NCBI GenBank assembly: GCA_024223125.1
Contig: JAAEOP010000353.1
Coordinates: 1-5,073, forward strand
Direction of reading: 5' to 3'
Length of the DNA: 5,073 nucleotides
From: Chloroflexota bacterium
GTDB taxonomy: Bacteria > Chloroflexota > Anaerolineae > Promineifilales > Promineifilaceae
The stretch's first letter is position 1. Every line of letters starts with the position of its first letter. The position numbers and the translations under genes are program-made. This document shows positions 1-4,840 of the stretch, one piece after another. A model generated the notes under the pieces. It was not told the DNA's origin and did not search any database. It saw only the letters and a list, made by a program, of their open reading frames with translations.

Positions 1-2
1 AC

Positions 3-536
3 GACGACCTGGAAGAAATTGTGTTGGATGCAGAACTGTTGGAAGCGGTGCTAGGCACGCCTGACCCCAACAGCAAAGCGAAAGAGATTGAAATAAAAAT
101 CGCCGCCCGCTTGCGAAAACATATGGGCAACCCCCGCTTCCGCGCTTTGTCGGAACGGCTGGAATCGTTGAAAGAGCGTCATGAGGCGGGGCAATTACAC
201 AGCCTAGAGTTTCTCAAGCAATTACTCGACCTGGCGACCGACCTAGTGGAAACCGAAAAGGATGTCCCACCAGAGGAAGACGAAGACCGAGGCATGGCGG
301 CACTGACAGAACTGTTTGATGAAGTACGCAATGAAGATACGCCGATTGTGGTGGAGCGGGTAGTGACGGAAATTGATGAGATTGTGCGCTTTGTGCGTTT
401 TCCAGGATGGCAAACGACATCGGCCGGGGAGCGTGAGGTGCGGAAGGCGTTGCGAAAGACGTTGTTTAAGTTTAAGCTGCATCAGGATAAGGAACTGTTT
501 GATAAGGCGTATGGGTACATCAAACAATATTATTGA
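3..536 (+). CDS. hsdR: Type I restriction endonuclease subunit R, C-terminal fragment (cut by window edge)
   Basis: The frame is open through the left edge (DDLEEIVLDAELLEAV...), so this is the last 177 residues of a longer gene and the GTG at position 21 is not its start. HsdR is the motor and nuclease subunit of type I restriction-modification: it translocates DNA by ATP hydrolysis and cuts unmethylated DNA in complex with HsdM and HsdS. The nuclease and helicase domains lie outside the window. What is visible is the alpha-helical C-terminal region: charged helices at about fragment residues 20-85, an acidic hinge (PPEEDED) near 89-95, then ALTELFDEV, TEIDEIVRFVRFPGW and REVRKALRKTLFKFKLHQD, ending GYIKQYY. 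This ending is typical of one large HsdR group (DUF3387/EcoEI_R_C-like tail). By family knowledge the tail helps assemble HsdR on the methylase. The stop overlaps the ribosome binding site of the next gene. The family call is firm; completeness of the gene and presence of hsdM/hsdS cannot be judged here. Confidence 0.9.
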   Translation, partial: DDLEEIVLDAELLEAVLGTPDPNSKAKEIEIKIAARLRKHMGNPRFRALSERLESLKERHEAGQLHSLEFLKQLLDLATDLVETEKDVPPEEDEDRGMAALTELFDEVRNEDTPIVVERVVTEIDEIVRFVRFPGWQTTSAGEREVRKALRKTLFKFKLHQDKELFDKAYGYIKQYY

Positions 537-541
537 GGGGA
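535..541 (+). promoter_or_regulatory. Ribosome binding site fixing a GTG start at 547
   Basis: GAGGGGA overlaps the hsdR stop codon (TGA at 534-536) and lies 5 bases before GTG 547. It supports this start over upstream in-frame ATGs that lie inside hsdR, and suggests the two genes are translated from one message. Confidence 0.7.
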
Positions 542-546
542 TCAAC

Positions 547-1014
547 GTGAGTAAACAAAAACAAGAATGGGGTTTGAGTACGATTATTTTAATTGAGCTG
601 GCTGTCATCATCGTATTGTTTATCAATGGCGTTATTGGTGATACGATGACGCTGGTTGTCGCCACTGTTTTTACAATAATCACATTATCGTTTTGGGCGT
701 TCCAATTATATAGAAAACGGTATGAGATTCCTGTTGCGGCCGCAGATACGGCTCTCCAGGGCTTGCTAGGTGATAAACGAGTAGAAGCGGTTTACAAAAT
801 GAGAAAAACTTTGCCGAAGGATATTTCTGGAGAAGAAACGGCCGTGCTACTGAGTGGCCTATTAGGTGCAGATCGTGTTCATGCAATTGATGTTTTAGTT
901 AAAGCACGAAAACTACATCATCCGATGTTAGAAAGCGAAATGAGCCTGATTCTATCTGGTCTGTTAGGGCAAGAACGGGTTGATGCTATTGAACTATTAT
1001 CTGGTCCCAGGTAG
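547..1014 (+). CDS. Two-helix membrane protein with three GLLG-x-x-RV repeats, function unknown
   Basis: I do not recognise this 155-residue protein. The open frame extends back to 373, but that part overlaps hsdR and looks like an out-of-frame shadow. GTG 547 has a good ribosome binding site 5 bases upstream and gives a sensible N terminus (MSKQKQEWGL). Two hydrophobic helices follow, about residues 11-30 (STIILIELAVIIVLFINGVI) and 33-54, separated by only a short GD turn, so both ends probably face the cytoplasm. The remaining ~95 residues are soluble and contain three copies of one unit: LQGLLGDKRVEAV at about 70-82, LSGLLGADRVHAI at 102-114 and LSGLLGQERVDAI at 136-148, spaced 32 and 34 residues apart. 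This resembles a helical repeat or small binding module. It starts 10 bases after hsdR and ends 22 bases before the PgeF-family gene. Whether it belongs to the restriction system is unknown. Confidence 0.8.
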   Translation: MSKQKQEWGLSTIILIELAVIIVLFINGVIGDTMTLVVATVFTIITLSFWAFQLYRKRYEIPVAAADTALQGLLGDKRVEAVYKMRKTLPKDISGEETAVLLSGLLGADRVHAIDVLVKARKLHHPMLESEMSLILSGLLGQERVDAIELLSGPR

Positions 1015-1036
1015 ATAATTGTATGAGGAAAATTGA

Positions 1037-1831
1037 ATGAAACAATGCTCGCAAAATGGTCTGGTGTATTTTCAGTTTGAGGGGTTGGAGGGAAACGGCC
1101 GTACCCAACACGCTGTCTTTTCCCGGCAAGGTGGCGTCAGCGGGGCGCCGTTTGCTTCTTTGAATTTGAGTGTGTCGGTAGCAGACAATCCGGCGAATGT
1201 GTTTGCCAACCGGCAGCAGGCGTATGGGTTAGTTGGGCGCACGAATGAGACGGCCGTACACGCTCATCTTGTCCACGGCAATTCAGTAGTGCGGGTAACA
1301 CAGGCCAACAATGGTGAATATGCGCCTCGTGTAGATGGGTTGATTACCAATGAACCAGGCTGTGCCCTGACGATGAATTATGCCGATTGCACACCCATCT
1401 TTTTGTATGATCCCGCGCATGAGGCCATTGGTCTGGGGCACGCTGGTTGGAAAGGGGCAGTGTACGATTTACCGGGAGCGATGGTACGAGCTATGCAGCG
1501 AGATTTTGGCTCAAATCCGGCCGATTGTTGGGCCGGCATTGGCCCTTGCATTTGTCTGGCGCAGTATGAGGTGGATGAACCGCTGGTCAGCGAAGTGAAA
1601 GTTGCCTTTGATGATTGGCCGGATTTATTGGTACGGCCGAATGGGAAGAAAAACGGCCGTTACCACTTCAACCTGGAAGAAGCCAATCGGCGCAATCTGT
1701 TAAATGCTGGCGTCCAAAATATTGAACTGTCTGGCTTTTGCACGGCCGTGCGAACCGACCTCTTCTTCTCTCATCGGGGCGAAAAAGGAAAAACCGGCCG
1801 TTTTGGCACGATTTTTGTTTTAGATGGATGA
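1037..1831 (+). CDS. pgeF: PgeF/YfiH family protein (DUF152, LACC1-like), Cu/Zn oxidoreductase or purine nucleoside phosphorylase
   Basis: This 264-residue protein has the family's usual length and its motifs in order: FSRQGGVS (28-35), HLVHGNSV (77-84), DGLIT (100-104), NYADCTPIFLYD (114-125), GHAGWKG (134-140), GIGPCI (167-172) and a C-terminal CTAVRTDLFFSHRGE...TGRFG (235-257). The predicted metal ligands H80, C118 and H135 match the two-histidine, one-cysteine site of the family. Members have been described as polyphenol oxidases (laccase-like), as purine nucleoside phosphorylase/adenosine deaminase in LACC1 relatives, and as peptidoglycan editing factor PgeF; the true substrate here cannot be told from sequence. 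It is cytoplasmic, with no signal peptide. The usual Q before VHG is replaced by L. ATG 1037 is preceded by GAGGAA at 1025-1030. The gene holds seven CGGCCG-containing sites in all three codon phases. Its place behind an hsdR gene is unusual and is probably due to local rearrangement. Confidence 0.93.
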   Translation: MKQCSQNGLVYFQFEGLEGNGRTQHAVFSRQGGVSGAPFASLNLSVSVADNPANVFANRQQAYGLVGRTNETAVHAHLVHGNSVVRVTQANNGEYAPRVDGLITNEPGCALTMNYADCTPIFLYDPAHEAIGLGHAGWKGAVYDLPGAMVRAMQRDFGSNPADCWAGIGPCICLAQYEVDEPLVSEVKVAFDDWPDLLVRPNGKKNGRYHFNLEEANRRNLLNAGVQNIELSGFCTAVRTDLFFSHRGEKGKTGRFGTIFVLDG

Positions 1832-1897
1832 GAGATGGCAACAACGGATGCAAGAAAGGAACGGATAAAGCCAGCATCACTTCACAATTCATTATTT

Positions 1898-1992
1898 GTA
1901 ACCATTCAGGCGCCCGGCACTTCATTACCAAGTCTACTGGAGTAGCACACTCGTTTATAAGTGCCGGGCACCTTGGGGGAGTGAATGGTTAC
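1898..1992. repeat. Large interrupted inverted repeat between convergent genes
   Basis: The left arm, 1898-1922, is GTAACCATTC followed directly by AGGCGCCCGGCACTT. The right arm, 1959-1992, carries AAGTGCCGGGCACCT (1959-1973) and GAATGGTTAC (1983-1992). The inner 15 bases pair with one mismatch and the outer 10 pair perfectly; an unpaired TGGGGGAGT (1974-1982) lies only in the right arm. The 36-base loop contains a small CTAC/GTAG hairpin (1934-1945). It sits in the 188-base gap between two genes that converge. There is no T-tract after the stem, so it is not a standard intrinsic terminator, although it could act as a bidirectional stop. A REP- or MITE-like repeat is the other main reading. 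The rest of 1832-2019 holds nothing I recognise. Confidence 0.7.
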
Positions 1993-2019
1993 CATTATTC
2001 TTGTCCCAGGCTTCACGTC

Positions 2020-2703
2020 TTATAACTGGTTGAATGTATATAGCAGCGCATTCCCCTCTTTGCCAACCACCTCAAGCACATCACAGTGGCGCAAAGTATA
2101 CGTAATGCGCTGCGCCAAATTTATGGTGATAGAGGCTTGTTGGCACAATTGGCGATTGGTGAACGGCTGTGGCAGGTCGTCGGGAAGGAGTTGGAGGAAA
2201 TCGGCCGGTCGGTTGAAGGTGGTTTCGGCCGTAACATCCAGCAGACGGCGATCATAAATGCTCCATCGTTTGCGCCGCCAACTACCACGGCCGTCGTCAC
2301 GCAAAATCTCCTCTTGTTGGGTCAACAGCACGCCAATAGTCAGGTTGGGCTGGGGCAGCAGGTGGGGGATACGAACCAACTCTTTGAAGATGTCAATCGC
2401 ACGGCCTCGTTTGGGAGATTTGCGGCGGCCGATAGGTTCGCCAACGGCCGTTTGGCGCACAATCCACTTTTTCTCGGCCACCGGGTAAATGAGATAGACC
2501 GGATGATTGCCGAGCAGTTGGCTTAGTTTGCGTTTGACGGCCGTGAAGTTAGCCGTCTGAATTTCAATCAACTGCTGACCGCGCACAATGTCAATCACAA
2601 AGCCATCTACAGCCACCTCGAACCGGTCTCCTGGTTGACCAACCCACTCCTTGATGCCGGCGTGCAAGGATTTTTCGGTCAATGTGCCAATACCCTGGCT
2701 CAC
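2020..2703 (-). CDS. Conserved-looking hypothetical protein, possible PD-(D/E)XK-like nuclease fold with winged-helix C terminus
   Basis: I cannot name this 227-residue cytoplasmic protein with certainty. An N-terminal helix (TEKSLHAGIKEWVGQPGD, 9-26) with E10 is followed by VDGFVIDIV (32-40) and QLIEIQTANF (44-53). This E...D38...E47-x-Q49 pattern across a beta-hairpin resembles the core of PD-(D/E)XK enzymes that use ExQ in place of ExK, with K57 or K59 nearby. Next come a strand pair (VYLIYPV, KKWIVR), a strongly basic stretch (RRKSPKRGR, 93-101), FKELVRIPHLL (106-116), and a WRRKRWSIYDRRLL segment (142-155). The last ~50 residues (from about 178: PFTNRQLCQQ...AQRITYTLR...LEVVGKEGNALLYT) look like a winged helix. 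It starts at GTG 2703, overlapping the TGA of the upstream gene by four bases, so translation is probably coupled. Catalysis is inference; a nucleic-acid-binding regulator or a degenerate nuclease is also possible. Confidence 0.75.
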   Translation of the reverse strand: MSQGIGTLTEKSLHAGIKEWVGQPGDRFEVAVDGFVIDIVRGQQLIEIQTANFTAVKRKLSQLLGNHPVYLIYPVAEKKWIVRQTAVGEPIGRRKSPKRGRAIDIFKELVRIPHLLPQPNLTIGVLLTQQEEILRDDGRGSWRRKRWSIYDRRLLDVTAETTFNRPADFLQLLPDDLPQPFTNRQLCQQASITINLAQRITYTLRHCDVLEVVGKEGNALLYTFNQL

Positions 2704-3608
2704 TCTGGTGGCCCTACGGGGAAGATGTACGGTTGGGGCGGAGGAATGTATTCGGCGGAGAAGAACGGCCGTTGCCCCCCATTCACCGTTATCCCTTCAA
2801 CCGCCAAACTGTTGTTGACCTGCCTTAGCCCCCAATCATCCATAAACCAGCCATTGTTACGGATAGCCCAACGGCCGCGCATAGATACGATAATAGGTAC
2901 ATTTTGTGCTTGCGATACAGAAAAGTTGTAGGTATAGGTATTCTTCTGGCCAAACGTCGGCAGCATCCAGCCGGTGCTACCGCTGCCAACATTCAGCTTC
3001 ACTTCACCAGAAAGCGGATCAGGCGCCCAAATTTTTTGTCCGTTCTGGTAATCTATAACCAGGTCAGGGAATACACTCATCTCAAAGGCATAATTACCCG
3101 CTTCCAGCCATACAGTCTGGCTCATCTCAAAATGGATGGCGCCGTGCCCCTTAAACACTTTGACGGTTTGATCGCCATCCCAAATGAACAAATCATGTTC
3201 ATGGGGCGGCAGTTGGTCCGATGGCAGCACCCGTACCTCCGGGCGCACCCAAACATCCCACTCCTGATTACCATAGCCGGTTGGCCCTTCATTCCACCAA
3301 AATGCCCAGTTATTGGGAATTTGTAGTTCCGATACACCGCCAGGGTGATACCAACCACCCTCAAATGACGGGTTTTGTAGGATGTTTGGCGCCGGTGTGG
3401 GGATGAGTGTGGGCGTGGGCGTGTTGGTGGGGGTAGGCGTATTGGTGGGAGTAGATGTGGGTTGGGGTTTTAACACAACAGGCAGATAACTATCCCCAAC
3501 GGCCGTGCCCCGATTAGCCCGAACCAGACTGCGTTGCATAAGCAAGAATGTCCCGGTCAGACAGACAACCAGGAACAGCAGTAAAAAACTCTTTTTTAAT
3601 GGTGACAT
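2700..3608 (-). CDS. Secreted or membrane-anchored protein with Thr/Pro linker and beta-sandwich-like domain
   Basis: The protein has 302 residues counted from ATG 3608. The frame is open to a TTG at 3614, but the ribosome binding site AAGGGGA at 3617-3623 is 8 bases from the ATG and only two from the TTG. Residues 5-24 (KKSFLLLFLVVCLTGTFLLM) form a signal peptide or N-terminal anchor with KK at its start. A cysteine at 16 is inside the hydrophobic core and lacks a proper lipobox. After YLPVVLKPQ comes a linker of TPTNTP units (about 51-73), then NILQNPSFEGGWYH, a typical opening of carbohydrate-binding-module-like jelly-roll domains, followed by alternating strands rich in aromatics (NWAFWW, WDVWV, FIWDGDQTVKVF, GNYAFEMSVF, GWFMDDWGL, to about residue 262). 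The ligand is unknown; a glycan or cell-surface role is inferred. The tail is proline-rich. Its stop overlaps the start of the next gene. Confidence 0.85.
   Translation of the reverse strand: MSPLKKSFLLLFLVVCLTGTFLLMQRSLVRANRGTAVGDSYLPVVLKPQPTSTPTNTPTPTNTPTPTLIPTPAPNILQNPSFEGGWYHPGGVSELQIPNNWAFWWNEGPTGYGNQEWDVWVRPEVRVLPSDQLPPHEHDLFIWDGDQTVKVFKGHGAIHFEMSQTVWLEAGNYAFEMSVFPDLVIDYQNGQKIWAPDPLSGEVKLNVGSGSTGWMLPTFGQKNTYTYNFSVSQAQNVPIIVSMRGRWAIRNNGWFMDDWGLRQVNNSLAVEGITVNGGQRPFFSAEYIPPPQPYIFPVGPPE
3418..3453. repeat. Two adjacent 18-base tandem units in the linker-coding region
   Basis: Positions 3418-3435 and 3436-3453 are two direct copies of GGCGTRTTGGTGGGRGTA (16/18 identical) within a G/T-rich stretch that runs roughly 3395-3470. 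On the coding strand they give the repeated hexapeptide TPTNTP of the secreted protein's linker. The length of such tracts can vary by slippage, and only linker length would change because each unit is a multiple of three. Confidence 0.75.
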
Positions 3609-3616
3609 CGGCAATT

Positions 3617-3623
3617 TCCCCTT
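3617..3623 (-). promoter_or_regulatory. Ribosome binding site deciding ATG 3608 over TTG 3614
   Basis: The minus-strand sequence AAGGGGA lies 8 bases before ATG 3608. The TTG at 3614 is only two bases away, too close for normal initiation. Confidence 0.7.
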
Positions 3624-3633
3624 ATAAATTTAT

Positions 3634-3666
3634 AGAGGTTCCATCTTTTGAAAAGGTGGAACCTCT
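3634..3666. repeat. 33-base near-palindrome, copy 1
   Basis: AGAGGTTCCA at 3634-3643 and TGGAACCTCT at 3657-3666 are perfect inverted arms around a 13-base centre (TCTTTTGAAAAGG) that is itself nearly self-complementary. The copy lies 25 bases upstream of the secreted protein's ATG, in its leader or promoter, and abuts the palindrome TATAAATTTATA (3623-3634). It matches copy 2 at 4498-4530 in 30 of 33 positions. Being upstream of a gene makes a simple terminator role for this copy unlikely, unless it ends transcripts coming from elsewhere. It is read as a dispersed palindromic repeat or a regulatory hairpin. Confidence 0.85.
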
Positions 3667-3708
3667 CAATGTTTCGTTCGATTGTAACAAAATTGAGATA
3701 GGTAGCAC

Positions 3709-3748
3709 CAAGAACTGTCTTGAATTGACAGGACTTTCACAGTTCTTG
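3709..3748. repeat. Inverted repeat with an alternative inner hairpin, upstream of the LysM gene
   Basis: CAAGAACTGT (3709-3718) is the exact inverse complement of ACAGTTCTTG (3739-3748). Within it, CTGTC (3715-3719) can instead pair with GACAG (3727-3731), so the two structures exclude each other in part. It lies about 140 bases before the LysM start and overlaps a candidate -35 box. Its role is unknown; an operator or a plain cruciform repeat are both possible. The rest of the 3609-3886 gap is AT-rich, with one more short palindrome, ACCCTAAGGGT, at 3803-3813. Confidence 0.55.
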
Positions 3749-3774
3749 ACCAAAATCGGGAAGCCTGTTAATCT
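3746..3774 (+). promoter_or_regulatory. Weak candidate sigma-70-type promoter for the LysM gene
   Basis: TTGACC (3746-3751) and TAATCT (3769-3774) are separated by 17 bases. The -35 is good (5/6) but the -10 matches TATAAT at only three positions. A transcript starting near 3782 would have a leader of about 105 bases. A TTGACA at 3725-3730 has no -10 partner at normal spacing. Confidence 0.25.
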
Positions 3775-3873
3775 TTTATGTAAATTATTTGTAGCTATAC
3801 AGACCCTAAGGGTTTGCTCTCAAGTGGGACAACAATGCAAGATGTAAACACTTTGTTACTCTGTGCCCTACGC

Positions 3874-3879
3874 AGGAGG
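3874..3879 (+). promoter_or_regulatory. Strong ribosome binding site fixing ATG 3887
   Basis: AGGAGG lies 7 bases before ATG 3887. An in-frame GTG at 3863 would place this site inside the coding region, so it is rejected as start. Confidence 0.85.
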
Positions 3880-3886
3880 TAGAAGT

Positions 3887-4492
3887 ATGAGCGATGCACA
3901 AGCTCCAGATTCAGAAGATTTCCCACCAGTTGAACAGCAAAATCTTGAACAACCTTCAGGAGAACCCCGATCCATTGAGCAACAAAACATCGATCAGCTG
4001 ATTGACGACCATATTGCTACTTTACGAGAGGAACGCGCCGCTGAACAGCGCAAATGGGAGATCATCAAATTTGCGGTTTTGGCTATCATTATGTTTGTGG
4101 TCGCCTTGGGCATTATTTTGCTGCGGCCGACTATTTTTGACCGGATTGTACCGGCCGTGATGGATGGAGATAAGACAAGCTCCGATTTGGAAGGGGTTAA
4201 ACCAGAAGATGAAACTCCCACAGAAACGGAGGACGCGCCCGATGCCGGCAGCGAGGATGAAACACTGATCCCCGTCATTACTTCACCACAAGAAGAGAGC
4301 AGCGGCAGTGGCGAAGAGGCAGAAGGGCCAACGGCCGTGCCCGCTCAAACCTATGTCGTCCAACAAGGTGACACTCTCAGCAGCATCGCCCGCCAATTCA
4401 ACACCACAGTAGAAGCTATCACGGCCGCCAATGACATACCAGACCCCAACAACATCCAACCAGGCACAACCCTGACAATTCCTCAATCCTAA
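3887..4492 (+). CDS. Single-pass membrane protein with C-terminal LysM domain
   Basis: The protein has 201 residues. An acidic, Gln-rich cytoplasmic N terminus (1-50, with EQQNLEQ and EQQNIDQ) leads into a charged helix (HIATLREERAAEQRKWEIIK, 42-61), then one membrane helix at about 60-79 (IIKFAVLAIIMFVVALGIILL). A long acidic, Ser/Thr/Pro-rich linker follows (about 92-152; DETPTETEDAPDAGSED). The C terminus is one LysM domain, 155-199: TYVVQQGDTLSSIARQFNT...ITAANDI...IQPGTTLTIPQ. By family knowledge LysM binds N-acetylglucosamine-containing polymers such as peptidoglycan, so the protein probably tethers the membrane to the wall or to an outer glycan. No hydrolase domain is present. The topology (N inside, C outside) is inferred from the family. 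The gene stands alone between divergent and convergent neighbours and is flanked by the two copies of the 33-base palindrome. Confidence 0.88.
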   Translation: MSDAQAPDSEDFPPVEQQNLEQPSGEPRSIEQQNIDQLIDDHIATLREERAAEQRKWEIIKFAVLAIIMFVVALGIILLRPTIFDRIVPAVMDGDKTSSDLEGVKPEDETPTETEDAPDAGSEDETLIPVITSPQEESSGSGEEAEGPTAVPAQTYVVQQGDTLSSIARQFNTTVEAITAANDIPDPNNIQPGTTLTIPQS

Positions 4493-4497
4493 TGTAA

Positions 4498-4530
4498 AGA
4501 GATTCCACCTTTTGGAAAGGTGGAACCTCT
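4498..4530. terminator. 33-base near-palindrome, copy 2; likely bidirectional terminator hairpin
   Basis: AGAGATTCCACCTTTT and the facing GAAAGGTGGAACCTCT pair over about 15 positions with one A/C mismatch and a very small loop. It starts five bases after the LysM stop (4492) and lies before the end of the convergent DUF2442 gene (4565), the right place for a shared terminator. Neither side has a long T-tract (CTTACGC on plus, CTCTTTACATT on minus), so termination would be moderate. The same element also occurs at 3634-3666 in a non-terminator position, so it may be a dispersed repeat reused here. Confidence 0.6.
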
Positions 4531-4564
4531 CTTACGCTCTGTTTCCTTCAAACAAAAATGTTAC

Positions 4565-4840
4565 TCAGGCAGCCACGAGCGATGATTGACGGGGAGCAGG
4601 CGCTCCTCTTAACAAACCCTCGGTACTCAGGTCTTCATCCATATCCGGCCAATGGATACCGTAGCCCCCACCACAAATTTCCCAATTTTCGCGCTGTTCT
4701 CGGGCAGCATGAAACAGACGAGGATACCAAACGAGGGGTACAGTTATTGTACGGCCGTCGAGCAAATCCACGCTCAAGGTATCCTCACTGAAATACACAT
4801 CTTTAACCTGTTCACCCGGTTTAATCTCCGAAACGCTCAT
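4565..4840 (-). CDS. DUF2442 domain protein, second gene of a DUF4160/DUF2442 pair
   Basis: The protein has 91 residues from ATG 4840. The frame reaches back to ATG 4867, but GGAGG at 4847-4851 lies 6 bases before ATG 4840 and the family normally begins close to this point. The domain reads VKDVYFSEDTLSVDLLDGRTITVPLVWYPRL (12-42) and then the family signature GGYGIHWPDMDEDLSTEGLLRG (58-79), with a short variable tail. DUF2442 proteins are small and soluble. Their biochemical function is not established; they are often encoded beside DUF4160 and such pairs have been suspected of being toxin-antitoxin-like. The start lies 20 bases inside the upstream DUF4160 gene, which implies translational coupling and matched synthesis. 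No nuclease residues are obvious. Confidence 0.85.
   Translation of the reverse strand: MSVSEIKPGEQVKDVYFSEDTLSVDLLDGRTITVPLVWYPRLFHAAREQRENWEICGGGYGIHWPDMDEDLSTEGLLRGAPAPRQSSLVAA

Larger units (their letters stand above)
838..4758. repeat. Dispersed octameric palindrome ACGGCCGT (12 copies; 24 with core CGGCCG)
   Basis: Exact ACGGCCGT starts at 838, 1095, 1250, 1653, 1742, 2287, 2444, 2537, 2765, 3499, 4331 and 4751. Further CGGCCG cores with other flanks are at 421, 737, 1518, 1634, 1795, 2202, 2226, 2426, 2872, 4124, 4152 and 4422. Random sequence of even composition would give about 0.08 octamers and 1.2 cores in this length. The sites lie in genes on both strands and are read as Thr-Ala-Val, Gly-Arg or Arg-Pro depending on phase, so codon or residue preference does not explain them. 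This resembles HIP1 (GCGATCGC) in cyanobacteria in form. Counts were made by eye. Confidence 0.85.

Noticed and set aside
373..546. N-terminal extension of the membrane protein gene
   Set aside because: It overlaps hsdR fully and reads as Cys/Arg-rich noise; GTG 547 has a proper ribosome binding site.
243..683. 146-codon minus-strand open frame
   Set aside because: It lies antisense across the hsdR tail and the membrane gene, has no ribosome binding site or recognisable domain, and its composition looks like a reverse-complement shadow.
1738..2257. Plus-strand open frames after pgeF, including one starting MVTIILVPGF
   Set aside because: They overlap pgeF, the inverted repeat and the antisense of the 2020-2703 gene, and lack domains or good ribosome binding sites. 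The hydrophobic start comes from the repeat arm.
2086..2526. 146-codon plus-strand open frame
   Set aside because: It is exactly antisense to the 2020-2703 gene, which has a coupled start and a coherent predicted structure.
2904..3326. 140-codon plus-strand open frame
   Set aside because: Antisense to the secreted protein gene, without recognisable features.
3395..3470. G/T-rich stretch as a G-quadruplex or VNTR locus
   Set aside because: It is sufficiently explained by the codons of the TPTNTP linker; only two clean tandem units are present.
3548..3847. 99-codon plus-strand open frame in the divergent intergenic region
   Set aside because: It runs through the palindromes and the start of the minus-strand gene, has no ribosome binding site and no recognisable protein.
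3634..4530. The two palindromes as terminal repeats of a transposon carrying the LysM gene
   Set aside because: There is no transposase and no visible target-site duplication, and each copy is a complete palindrome, not half of an inverted terminal repeat pair.
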